A stretch of 64,000 nt of DNA from assembly GCA_016946835.1 (NCBI GenBank), contig JACVTC010000006.1, positions 122,001 through 186,000 on the forward strand, given 5' to 3'. Shown one piece after another: positions 11,059-22,273 of this stretch. Under the pieces are notes generated by a model, which saw nothing but the letters and a program-made list of their open reading frames with translations, searched no databases and was not told the origin of the DNA. This DNA comes from Neocallimastix lanati (nom. inval.). Its lineage: Eukaryota; Neocallimastigomycota; Neocallimastigomycetes; Neocallimastigales; Neocallimastigaceae. The position numbers and the translations under genes are program-made. Each line of letters starts with the position of its first letter. Position 1 is the first letter of the stretch.

Positions 11059-11868
11059 CTTGAGTCTTAGCGGGGGCATCTTAATACAGAATGAACAAAT
11101 AATACTAATTGTGCTAGAATAATATAAATTATTCTAACCTTATAGATTATTCTATTCTATATAATTGGAACTTTCCAATATTCTTCAAATATTACTAAAT
11201 AGAAATCTTAAGTTAATAAATCACTAATTAACTTATAATTCCTTTTTGAATTATCGATCCGATTCCATTATAATGTATTAAAAATCTTTAGCCAAGAATA
11301 TTGTCCTTGCCCACTTAATATATTAATATTATATTTCTTTTGTATTATGTTATATTGAAAATAATCAAATCTATTTAATTAGTTATTAACATTTTCGTTA
11401 TCAATTTAAATTTATTTTTAATTACTAAATTTAACTAAACCACAATAAAATATTCTGTATAATCTCTTTATTTTTATTTTATATATATTAGTATTAAACT
11501 ATTATTAAATAATTAATAATTCAATAATATATAACTACTATTTATAACAATAATATTATTAACTAAAATAATAATTCAATTTCAATTTAAATGTTTTATT
11601 TATAAAAATAATTAGTAATTAGTTTATTAAAAAAATAGTTAGGCTTTACAAATTTTAATTTGATAAAAAAATATAAATACATGTAATTTTAGTGAAATAA
11701 AATATAATCAATAACTTTCTTTTTTATTAAATAAATAATTATATTATTATTTTTCTTTTATAAATTTAAATAAATAAATATTGATTTTAAAACAAAATTA
11801 TTTTTATTGTAATTTTATTATTTGTGTTAATTATTATTATATTCCTAAAATTATATGAACCATACCAT
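11059..11868 (+). other. Element A polypurine tract and probable start of its 3' LTR
   Basis: GCGGGGGCATC at 11070-11080 matches the element B polypurine tract (GCGAGGGCATTTC on the minus strand). The sequence from about 11081 is therefore probably element A's 3' LTR, but its end cannot be fixed because the 5' LTR is outside the window. No gene is seen. Confidence 0.5.
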
Positions 11869-11873
11869 GATAC

Positions 11874-12872
11874 TGTAATAATTTAATTAAAAAATTATAA
11901 TTAAATTATTAATCATTAATATTAGCTCTAACTGCTAATATTAAAGGTTTAGAAAAGAATCATACTTACCTATGGTTCTTTCTAATTATCGAGTTTATTA
12001 TAACGAATTATAATAGACGAAACACTAAAATTGATAAGGAAAAGTTTTAATTATAAAATTTGTTTTATTAAAATAATTTGTTTTATTATTTATTAAAAAT
12101 TTTAAATGTTAAAACTTATTGTTATTATTATTATATTATAATTGTTATAATAATAACTCTTGATTTCTCAAAGAGAACTCAAGAGCCTTATTTATACTTT
12201 TTTGTCAAAATAAGGTTAAAATCAAAAGGGGTTCTAATCTTAACAAATCTCTTATCTAGGAAAAGACTAGAAGAAAAACCTAGATAAGTTTTTTGATCGA
12301 TATTCTATCCATATCGATCATCGCGTTAATTAAGTAAAACCGATTACTTTTAAGAAGTAATTGGAAAAACCTTAATTAACCGATTACTTAATCTAATATA
12401 ATGATCGAAAATAAAAGAATAAAATAATGAAAATTATTTCGATCATAAAATTTAAAATTTAATCTATTTAGTTCTATTTTATAGAACTTTACATAAAAAA
12501 TATAAAACAATACATTAATAATAAAATACATGATTAATACAATACAGAATACATGATAGAATACAGAATACATGATAAAATACAGAATAGTGTTTTAGTT
12601 TATGATTTAATAAGTGAGAGAAAACTAAAACTAATAAATTTAATAATTAAGTGAATAATTAAATAAATTTAATATTATTTTAAATGTATAAAAATTATTT
12701 GATTAAATAAATTTTAAATATTAAACTAAATAAAATTTTAATATATAATTAAATAAATTATTAATTATAATTAATTGTATAAATGAAATATGAGTTAAAT
12801 AAAAGTTATATTAATTATAACCTAACTAAGAAAATATAATTATTTTGTTAAAAATAATTATAGATTCTTACA
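11874..12872 (+). repeat. Solo LTR, 999 bp, with 5-bp target duplication
   Basis: Starts TGTAATAATT, ends GATTCTTACA and is flanked on both sides by GATAC (11869-11873 and 12873-12877). Much of it recurs at 13520-14401. A solo LTR is what recombination between two LTRs of one element leaves behind. No coding capacity. Confidence 0.82.
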
Positions 12873-13519
12873 GATACGGAACTAACTAATAATTCATATT
12901 ATACTATTGGAAATTATAATTAAGTTTAATAACTTTATGTATTAAATATTTTAAACTATTTTTATAATTCCAAAATTTTATTCTTAATTTAAAATAATTA
13001 TATAAATTATCAAATTAAATCGATTAATGACTAATTATTAAAAAAATCATTATTTAATTAAACTGATTAATAACTAATTATTAAATAATTATTATCTTAT
13101 ATTAATTAAATTGTTTTATTATTATATTTAATTATTATTAATATTAAATTGTTTCAAGAATTATATTATCAAAAATATTACCAATAATTTTATTGTTAAA
13201 TTTTTTAATTTTATCATTAATAATATTTGTCATTAAAGATAATATTAATTATATTAGTATTAATATTTTTATTATTAAAATAACTCTTAAAAAATATTAT
13301 TTAAAATCACATGTAATAATTATACTAATAAGAATTAAAATAATTTAAATTATTATAAAAATTCATGTAGTAAAAAAGTATAAAAGAAAAAGAAAATACT
13401 TAATAAAAAAATCAGGAGTTAAAAAAATAAAAAAAACTGGAAATTGAAATTAAATTATTAACTAATATATTATTTTCATTTTTTTTTTTGAAGTTTATTG
13501 TGTACCTGCACCACAAGAT
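12873..13519. other. AT-rich spacer between two related LTRs
   Basis: No reading frame, RNA gene or repeat of note beyond simple AT-rich sequence. Confidence 0.6.
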
Positions 13520-14401
13520 TGTAATAATTCTATTAAGAACTAACTCAAAATAGAATTATTAACTACAACTTAACGACTAATTCATTAAGTTGAGAAAATA
13601 AAATAAAATAAATTTTTTTACCTTTAGAGTAGAGTTTATTATAAAATTAATTATAATAATAACACAAAAAGTAAGAGAAGAATTGTTTGTATAAATTGAT
13701 TTTAAAAATATGTTTTTGAATAAAATATTTTTATTAATTTATTAAAGTTAAAAATATAAAATTGTTACTATTATAACTATGTTTTTTATAATAATAACTC
13801 TTGATTTCTCAAAGAGAACTCAAGAGCCTTATTTATATTTTTTTATGAAAATAAGGTTAAATAAGAAAGGGTTTTCTAATCTTAACAAATCTCTTATCTA
13901 GGAAAAGATTAGATAGAAAAACCTAGATAAGTTTTCGATCGATATTCTATCCATATCGATCATCGCATTAATTAAGTAAAACCGATTACTTCTAAAAAGT
14001 AATTGGAAAAAATCTTAATTAACCGATTTTCTAATCTAATCTAATGATCGAAAATAAAAGAATAAAATAATAAAAGATATTTCGATCATATAATTTATCC
14101 TTATATTAAAAATATAAAATTAAATAGTTAATAAAATACAGAATACATTATAAAATACAGAATACATTATAAAATACAGAATAAAATACAATACAAAATA
14201 CATTAGTTACAGTAGAGAATTTAACATATTGTAAATATATTATTTAAAATTAATTAAATAAATTTTGTTAAATTAATGAATATTTAAAATTAAATTAAAT
14301 AAATTTAATAAATATTATATGTAATTAAATAAAGTTATAATTATAATAACTTAACTAAGAAAATATAATTATTTGTTAGCAAATAATTATAGATTCTTAC
14401 A
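13520..14401 (+). repeat. Second LTR of the same family as 11874-12872
   Basis: Starts TGTAATAATT and ends GATTCTTACA; about 300 bp from 13790 to 14090 are nearly identical to 12150-12450. Flanks are AAGAT and TAAAA, so there is no target duplication, and it may be a recombinant or one side of a lost element. Confidence 0.7.
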
Positions 14402-14514
14402 TAAAATTTGGTAGATAATAATATAAATATTTAATATAAATAAAATATAAGAATATAATATTAACTAAATATTATATTTTATAATTAAAATATAATATGT
14501 AGAAATTAATTTAA

Positions 14515-14537
14515 TGACAATCACGTGTTTACATTAT
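14515..14537 (+). repeat. Left terminal inverted repeat, outer 23 bases
   Basis: Begins TGACAATCACGTG. It continues after element B at 22266-22282, and together these are the exact inverse of 24380-24415. Confidence 0.75.
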
Positions 14538-15242
14538 TGATATGCGGGACTTTTATGTGCTACTAATTTTTAATAGTATCGTTATATTTAATTAACCTTT
14601 ATTAATATATTTTAATTTATAAAACCCAATTAACCAAGGGTCTTCTCTAAACTACCATAAAGAAGAGTAGTTATTAGAAATCTTTATAATAATTTAATTA
14701 TTAATAATAATAAATATACATTTAAAATATATTATATCGGAGTATAGTATAATATATAATAAATATATATTAAAATAATAAATATAATAAATATAACTAT
14801 ATAATTCTTAAAATGAAAATAAGAATAATAAAGTTAAATATATAATAATATAATTATATAATAAATATGAATATAATAAATAATATCAACTATATATATT
14901 TAATTATAATTAAAATAACTAAAACTATTTCATTATATTATATATTATAATATATAGAAGTATTATGTATTTTTAATATAAACTTTAAAATAAATATGAA
15001 TAGTTAAGTTATATATATAATAATATTCTTATTATATATATTTAGAAGAAATTAACTATTTAATTTAATATATTTAATATATTTCATATTATAATGAATA
15101 ATATATATAAATAAATATTGAATAATATATGAATAATAAAATTATTTCAAATATTATTATTGACAAAAGAGATATAAATTTAATATTTAATAATTATTAT
15201 TAAATATACAAATATGTTGCTACACATATTTGTTTTATATCA
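14538..15242 (-). repeat. Element B 3' LTR (705 bp)
   Basis: On the plus strand it starts TGATATGCGGGAC and ends TTTTATATCA. About 44 bases at the left and 80 at the right match the 5' LTR; the AT-rich middle does not. Confidence 0.75.
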
Positions 15243-15835
15243 GAAATGCCCTCGCTAAAATAGCTGATTACTAGTGAAATTGAAATTTATCTCTATACGA
15301 GAACAATTCTCAATTGAATCTGTAAATTAGTTACAAATTCAATAATAAATTGAAATGATCATAGTTCAAATAAAGAAAAATATAAAATTGAAAGAAATTT
15401 TATATTTTTGTGAATAATTATTAAAATATGTATTAATGAAGATTAATTGTATTATTTGAAAATTTTATAAAATTTTTAACTCAATTTTTGAAAATTTTTC
15501 ATTAATAAAAAAAATTTTTTTTTTTTTTTTTTAAAATAATTATATATAATTTTGATATAATAATAATTGAATAATATATATAATTATTAATAATTAATTT
15601 TGAAATTTAAATTGGAAATGTAATTTTAGAAATTTATTTTGAAATTTTGAAATTTCAATTACGAAAATTTAAAAATAAAATTAATTATGAAATATATATA
15701 AGTTAAATGTCATATTAGCATAAATATGAATAATATTTTAACTGTAAATATTAAAATGAAATGCTGAAATTTAAATTCAAAATTTTGAAATTTATTATTA
15801 TTTATTATATTTTTGTATTTATAATTGATTTTTAC
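15243..15835 (-). other. Element B 3' noncoding region and polypurine tract
   Basis: Read on the minus strand, GCGAGGGCATTTC (plus bases 15243-15255) directly precedes the LTR and resembles element A's tract. The rest is AT-rich without a gene. Confidence 0.65.
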
Positions 15836-17485
15836 TTATTCTCTATAAGGTAGAATATTTTTAATATGGATATTTCTTTTTAATATTACTCCTGACCTAT
15901 CTTCTTGTAGTTTCACCGTATTCCAAGTTATTTCCTTTATCGTATAAGGGCCAATGTAGTATGGGTCCAATTTTTGTCTTTGAAATAATTTAATCTTTAC
16001 CTTATCACCAACTTTATACTCAGGAAGTTTTTCCATACTTCTTTTCGCTTTTCTTCTAGTCTTCCAATAATTAATTGTACCTAATTTTTTGTTTGCAGCA
16101 TCCTTTACCCATTTAGTATGTTCCAAAATTCTTTCTATTAATACTTCGTCAATTGAGCATTCAACAGGTTCCTCCAAAGAATTCAATAAGGTAATTTCAG
16201 TAGGAAGTAAATCTTCTCTTCCATATAAAAGTTCAAAACTAGAGTATCCACTAACAGAGGATTTTGCCGTCCTAATAGCCCATAAAGCCAACGGTAACAG
16301 AGTATCCCATTCGTCGTTCTTACCAGCAAAATTCCTTAATTGTTTTCCTATTTCTCGGTTTCTATTTTCCACTAAACCATTAGAAGGTGGATGATAATTG
16401 GCAACAAAATGAATGTAAACTCCATATAAATCTAAGAAAATTTTTGTATAATCACTGTTCAATTGTGGTCCATTATCCATATTAATTATTTGGGGTAGTC
16501 CATGCCTACTAAACACATTCACTAAGAAATCAACCACATCTTGCGAAGTAACAGAAGGATAAGCTTCTGCTTCAGTCCATAAAGTGAAATAATCTACACA
16601 AACAATTATATATTTATTACCTTTAGTAGTAGTTTTTAAAGGTCCAATAATATCTAGGCCCATTCTAACAAAAGGAGCTTCTACAGGAGTTCGAAATATT
16701 TCAACCAAATTAGAAAGGGGCTCAGATCTATTAAGTTGACATATTTTACAAATAGATATATATTTTTTTATATCTAAAATCATATTTTTCCAATAGTAAT
16801 TTTTCTTAATTCTATCATACGTCTTTTGTAACCCTTCATGGCCGATTCTATGAGCCATTCCGATAATTTTTATCTTTTCTAGATAATCATCTATCACCAG
16901 TCTTAATTTATCTTTATCTCTAATATATGTTTTATCATCTATAGTAACAATTCTATCTTTTAAAAACTTTTTCATGAATTCCGAGATATATTTTTCATTT
17001 TCGACTTCGTCCAAAAAGTTTGATTGATTATCTTCATTATTGTTATTACCAATAATTTCTACGTTATTTTCATCAACAATATTATTATTATTTTCAATAT
17101 TATTTTCCAAATTATTATTATTGTCTTCAACAATAGCATTTACTACAATATTTTCTTTTTTTCTAATGCGAGATAATGCATCAGCAATAATATTCCTTTT
17201 CCCTGGTTGGTAGACAACTTTTACTTGTAGTTGACTGAATAAATCACACCAACGAGCGTGTTTACTAGTATTAGGTTCGCATTTCATAATGATAGGGACT
17301 AAAGGTTGATGATCTGTATACAGTATTGTCTGAAACGGATTACCTAATATATATTGTTTGAATTTATTGACACAAAAATATGCCGTGGTACCTTCTAACT
17401 CTGTTATCGGGTAATTAAGTTCTGACTTATGCAGGGAACGACTAATATAAAATACTGGGTGTTCTATTTCATCATTATATAGTTG
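15836..17485 (-). pseudogene. Element B pol, RNase H C-terminus and integrase
   Basis: Open on the minus strand from about 17485 to a stop at 15836-15838. It holds the end of RNase H (YTDHQPL, then KHARWCDL and NIIADALSRI), an Asn-rich linker, the integrase zinc finger (HRIGHEGLQKTYDRIKKNYY, CKICQ) and the DDE core: D in LGLDIIGPLK, D in INMDNGPQLNS, E in NGLVENRNREIGK. It lies one base out of frame with the preceding RT segment because a base is missing near 17485, after GGVLF. The integrase domain itself looks complete. Confidence 0.88.
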
Positions 17486-18588
17486 AATAAAACACCACCA
17501 ATTCCTTGATAACTAGCATCAGTGCGTATAATAAATGGTTTATCATAACGTGGATAACACAAAATAGGTGCTTGACAAAGAGCTTCCTTTAATTTTTCTA
17601 TACTAATAGTATGCTCATTAGTCCATTCAAAAGTAGAATTTTTCCTTAGTAATTTGCGTAACGGGGAAGTTAATGTAGCATAATTTTCAATAAAATTCCT
17701 ATAGTAACCCACCATTCCAAGAAAAGAACGTAATTCCGTAACATTAGAAGGATTATCTAATTTCTTTATTGCATCAATCTTCTTTTCTAGTGGTAATAAT
17801 CCTTTGTTTGAAATCGTATGTCCTAAAGCCCCCACTTCAAAGACACAAAAATGACATTTCTCAATGTTCATTTTTAATTTAAATTTTCTGAGAATTTTAA
17901 ATACATTTGTTAGGTCGATTAAATGTTGTTCAATGGATGGTGAATAAACAATAATATCGTCAAGATAAATTTGAACACATTTATTAATTAAGTCAAAGAA
18001 GATCCTATTCATTTCGCGTTGGAAGGTTGCCGGAGCATTAGTCAATCCAAAAGGCATTACCTTAAAGTAATAATTTCCAAATTTAGTTGTAAAAGAAGTA
18101 ATTTCTTGGTCGCTTTCATACATAGGTATCTGGTGATACCCACTAAAAAGATCAATAGTAGAAAATATTACTGCATCTTTTAATGCATCAAAAATTTCTT
18201 GAATTATAGGGATGGCATAAGCATCTTTTTTTGTTATTTTATTTAATAACCTATAATCTATACACAGTCTCCATCTACCATTTTTCTTTGGTACTAAAAC
18301 AATAGGTGAAGACCAAGGTGAATGAAAAGGTGAAATTAATCCTTTATCTATTAATTTTTTTAATTCTTCTTTTAGTGCTGAAAGTTGTACCCGGGAGATC
18401 CTATATGCCTTTTGTTTTATTGGCTTGTTACCTTCTAGTAATTCAATATGATGAGGTAGCAATTTGGATGGTTCTAAATCATCACTAGATATAGCTATTA
18501 CATCTGAATATGAAGTTAATATGGATTTAATTTAATTTTTAAAATTTCCATCTTTGATATCCATATTGCTGATTAATTCTTCCAAAAT
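17464..18588 (-). pseudogene. Element B pol, reverse transcriptase
   Basis: Same frame as the protease segment but separated by TAA stops at 18589-18591 and 18532-18534, both in the context AATTAAATT. RT motifs are clear: VPKKNGRWRLCIDYRLLNK, FSTIDLFSGYHQI, GLTNAPATFQREMN and the catalytic IYLDD box, then thumb and the first RNase H strand (IIRTDASYQGIGGVLF). The frame is lost just after that by a one-base deletion. The stops and the deletion mean this copy cannot make a full pol. Confidence 0.9.
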
Positions 18589-19531
18589 TTAATTTTTATT
18601 AGTTGTATTAATTTTATTGGTACTAATTACATTATTAATACTAGTATTATTCTCTAATATATAACAAAACATACACTGTGTATGAAGTTCATGTACATCT
18701 TCTAAAGGAACCAATGGGACCGCACTAAAGGTAAACACACCATTAACATTATTAATACCACTTTTTACGTATAAATATTTACTATCTGCATCTACTAATA
18801 ATTTATAATCTGCTTGAGTTTTTAAATTAATTATTATATCAAATATTGAGTCATCATTATCAAATACTCTAAAGACTGCATTAATTTTTAGAGTACCAAT
18901 TTGTACTTCTAATTTTACCATTTCATAAACACGTTCTTCCGTATTAGATAATGCCTGATGCACTCTACCAGAAGTAGAGCCAACTATGGTATAATTTTTA
19001 ATATTTTTATTTAGAAAATTTCTGGTTACCAAATTTGTATTACTACCACCATCAATTAATACAGCAGCAGAATGACCATTAACTGTACCATTGACAATAG
19101 CAATATCGTGTTCTTGAATTTCTCTTGTAGCGTAGCAGTGGGTAGGATTATTTACTATTTCAAATTCTTCTATATCATTATGATATTCTGCACATCCTAC
19201 CACTGCATCATCATCCTCAGTTCTTACCTTTTTAAAACTTTTAGTGATATCTGAACGCAGGGCACTACTTATACCTATTAATTGGGCCAAAGTAATATTT
19301 GCTGGGGTATTTTGTAATTCTTCTATAATATCATAAGGTTCAATACCCTCTAATAATTTAATGATTTGTCCTACCCTAGTAGTTTTTTCCTTCTTATTAT
19401 TTTGTTCCAATATTTTTGTACTATTATTTTTATCGTTAAATTTATTACTAATATTAGATGCAGGTATATTTAATTCCACTGAATCTATGTCAATTTTGTT
19501 TTCCAACGTGTCATTTTTATTATTTTTATTA

Positions 19532-19574
<43 letters not shown>

Positions 19575-20034
19575 TATTATTATTATTATTATTATTTGTA
19601 GTCAAGTTGGATGTATCATTATTGATATTATAATTACTTGAATTATTATTAATTAAATTTTCATTAATATTATTATTGCTTCCTTTATTATTAATATTAT
19701 TCTTAATATTATTATTTAAATTTGGTTTTAGGATTTTACGATTTCGTAAATTGTATAAGATATTATTGTTAACATTATCACTTATTTTTAAATCGTTATT
19801 GTTATTTTCATTTATATTGTTATTGTAATTGTTATTATTTATTTTAATATTATTATTGTTTTTATAATTTCTTTTTGCCTTAGGTAGAGATGCATATTTT
19901 TCATCTCTACTACGTTTTGCTGCAGCAATAATTGCATCATAATTATTGTTCCATGTTGCTGCAGTTATTACTGGAGAAGTGGCAATTTGATTATGGGAAG
20001 TTTGCCTTCTTCCATCATTCAGTTTTTTTGTAAA
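18589..20034 (-). pseudogene. Element B pol N-terminus with protease-like domain
   Basis: Open on the minus strand from 20034, overlapping the end of gag by 16 bases in the -1 frame. It begins with an Asn-rich, low-complexity region (about 19500-19860) and then a retropepsin-like segment with AAVLIDGGSNTNLVTRNFL, where DGGS replaces the usual D-S/T-G. The frame has no convincing independent start codon at its beginning, fitting expression by frameshift from gag. It ends at the first of two nonsense codons before RT. Confidence 0.8.
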
Positions 20035-21037
20035 TTAAAATAATTTATAAAATTTGGATCTTGTTTAATTTTGGCTAATTCAGTACAATCCTTAACAAGA
20101 TGACCAGGTTGGTTACAGAAATAGCATGTTTTAATCTGTAAGTTCTGCATTCTATTTACCAAGTCATCCATTCCATCATTATTAGGTATTTGATTGTTAT
20201 TAATTTTATAATTATTATTGTTTCTATTATTTAAATAATTATTATTTATATTATATGGGTTATTGATTCCATTATTATTAAAATTATTTGGCATATTATG
20301 ATTATTTCGATGAATGAAATTGGTAGGCATGTTCGTGGAAGTATTCCTATTGTTTCTAAAATTCAGACCATTTCTTTTCCATGAATTATTGGAATTATTT
20401 ACAAGATTAGGGACAGGTTGATTCATAGGGGAATAAATGCTATAATTATTATTTCTTTCATTCCTCCTATTATTCCTATTGTAATGTGATTCCTGTAATA
20501 TTTTCTCATATTTTTCTGCTTTACTACAAGCGTCTTCTAGGGAATCACATTCCTCCATAGCTATTTTAGTATAAATCTGAGTCCTAGGTCTAAGAGCATT
20601 TTCATAATCTATAACCGAAATAGATGCTCTATCCTCTGTCTCTAGTAGGTCGTATAATTCTAAATACCTGGTATTGAAATCATATACGGTTTCGTTTGGT
20701 TCGATAATAATACGTTTTAATTGACGTAATTTATTATCTTTTTGGTTTTCTCTCCAATACTTTTTCTTTATTAGTTTTACACATTCATCTAATGTAAGAG
20801 GTTTATTTACTTCTGCTTCTTTTTCTTTCAATACTCTTACAATGTCGTCTTCAGCAGCGGCAATAATATAACTAAATTTATTTTCATCAGTAGTAATGCC
20901 TTCTCTCTTAAACCAGTCATTGATCCTAAATTTCCAAAGTTCCGCATCCCTACGAGATCCACCAATCCTTGGAAGAGTTTTTGTATCTACGTCTGACATA
21001 GTGCTGTTGATACTATTATAATCACTACTAATATGTT

Positions 21038-21071
<34 letters not shown>

Positions 21072-21074
21072 CAT
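20019..21074 (-). CDS. Element B gag polyprotein
   Basis: 351 codons starting MRSSSSSS, an AGT/TCT serine run. A capsid-like region follows (residues about 35-190, with WKFRINDWFKREGI), then an Asn/Arg-rich basic stretch and one CCHC knuckle, CYFCNQPGHLVKDC. The last codons are CAA AAA AAC TGA, and A_AAA_AAC is a strong -1 slippery heptamer. Zero-frame translation gives gag; slippage gives gag-pol. The gag frame is intact although pol is broken. Confidence 0.9.
20022..20028 (-). promoter_or_regulatory. Programmed -1 frameshift heptamer A_AAA_AAC
   Basis: Minus-strand A AAA AAC sits in the gag frame directly before the TGA stop (20019-20021). A -1 slip at this exact point enters the pol frame, which is open back to 20034. 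I have not identified a downstream pseudoknot. Confidence 0.8.
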
Positions 21075-21237
21075 AAAAGAAAGTTAAATATTTTTTTTTT
21101 TTTTTTTTTTTTTTATTTAATTCGTTATTGCGTTTTGGTTTAATAATTAATAATAAATACCATTAACACTTTCTATATTTATTTTATTTTATTTTATTTT
21201 ATATCCTATTCCTAGTTATTAATAAATATGAAAATAT

Positions 21238-21280
<43 letters not shown>

Positions 21281-21811
21281 ATTACTAATCTCTTATTTTA
21301 TTTTAAATTTTTTTTTTTTTTTTTTTTATAATTCTATTGTGAAATAATTTATTATTCTACTCTTTTATTTTTTTTATTTTGTTATTGCTAACTCTACTTT
21401 ATTAATATTATATACAAATAATTATTATCCTATATATAGAATAATTATATTATTATTTTTTTTTTTTTTTTTTTTTTTATATAATTATTATTATTACTAT
21501 TCAACTAAAATATTATTACTAAGCAATTATAACTAATCCTATTTTAATAATTTTAATATAAAGGAAAATTAAAGACTTGTTCGTTTTTATTCTGGTCCGA
21601 ATTCCCAGTTGTCTCTAATTATATATCCTTTTAATAATTTAAATTAGTTTTGTGTTATTTAATGATTTATTATTATTAATTATAACCAATCTCAGCTCAA
21701 TAACCAATTATAAAAAAAAAACAAAATATAATAATATTTAATATGTATAATTAATCCTCAAATTTATTTTTTTTTTTTTTTTTAAAACAATATAACAACA
21801 CTATTGCACAT
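21075..21811 (-). other. Element B leader
   Basis: AT-rich, with long T runs (21091-21113, 21265-21280, 21458-21478, 21766-21782). No gene is seen. Confidence 0.6.
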
Positions 21812-21828
21812 CCCCGATATCTCCACCA
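21812..21828 (-). other. tRNA primer-binding site of element B
   Basis: Plus strand CCCCGATATCTCCACCA ends in CCA like a tRNA 3' end, five bases from the LTR. Its complement, beginning TGG, is a normal primer site. The tRNA species cannot be named. Element C, by contrast, appears self-primed. Confidence 0.75.
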
Positions 21829-21833
21829 ATTTT

Positions 21834-22265
21834 TGATATGCGGGACTTTTATGTGCTACTAATTTTTAATAGTATCGATTTTTGATATACGGGACTTTTA
21901 TGTGCAATAATTTATAAGCAGTGGGTTTTAAATAATGGTAGTTTAGTAAATTTTATTAATAATATTATAATATTCGTACAATTAAAATAATAATTCTAAT
22001 TCCTAAAAATTTTACAAGAGAGTTCTCTATTTCTAATATAAATAATTTAATTTATAAGAAATAGGTAATATATTAAATACATATTTTAATATATAGAACT
22101 ATATAAATTTTATATGAATTAAAGTATTATAATTATTATAATTATAATAATATATATTGAAATAAAATAAAATAAAATAATTAATATCAAAAAGATATAA
22201 ATTTAATATTTAATAATTATTATTAAATATACAAATATGTTACTACACATATTTGTTTTATATCA
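21834..22265 (-). repeat. Element B 5' LTR (432 bp)
   Basis: Ends match the other LTR (TGATATGCGGG and TATATCA). The first 49 bases are partly duplicated in tandem (second copy from about 21878, TGATATACGGG). The interior is shorter than and unlike the 3' LTR. Confidence 0.75.
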
Positions 22266-22273
22266 TTATTTAA

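Larger units (their letters stand above)
14538..22265 (-). mobile_element. Element B: Ty3/gypsy LTR retrotransposon, decayed
   Basis: Minus-strand order is LTR (21834-22265), tRNA-type primer site, gag, frameshift site, protease, RT, RNase H, integrase, polypurine tract, LTR (14538-15242). Outer ends read TGATAT and ATATCA and are flanked by TTAT (or ATTAT if the final A is not element). Pol has two in-frame TAA codons before RT and a one-base frameshift in RNase H. The two LTRs match only near their ends, which is abnormal for one insertion. Confidence 0.88.

Noticed and set aside
18306-18488. Plus-strand small frame across the element B RT
   Set aside because: Shadow of the minus-strand RT coding sequence.
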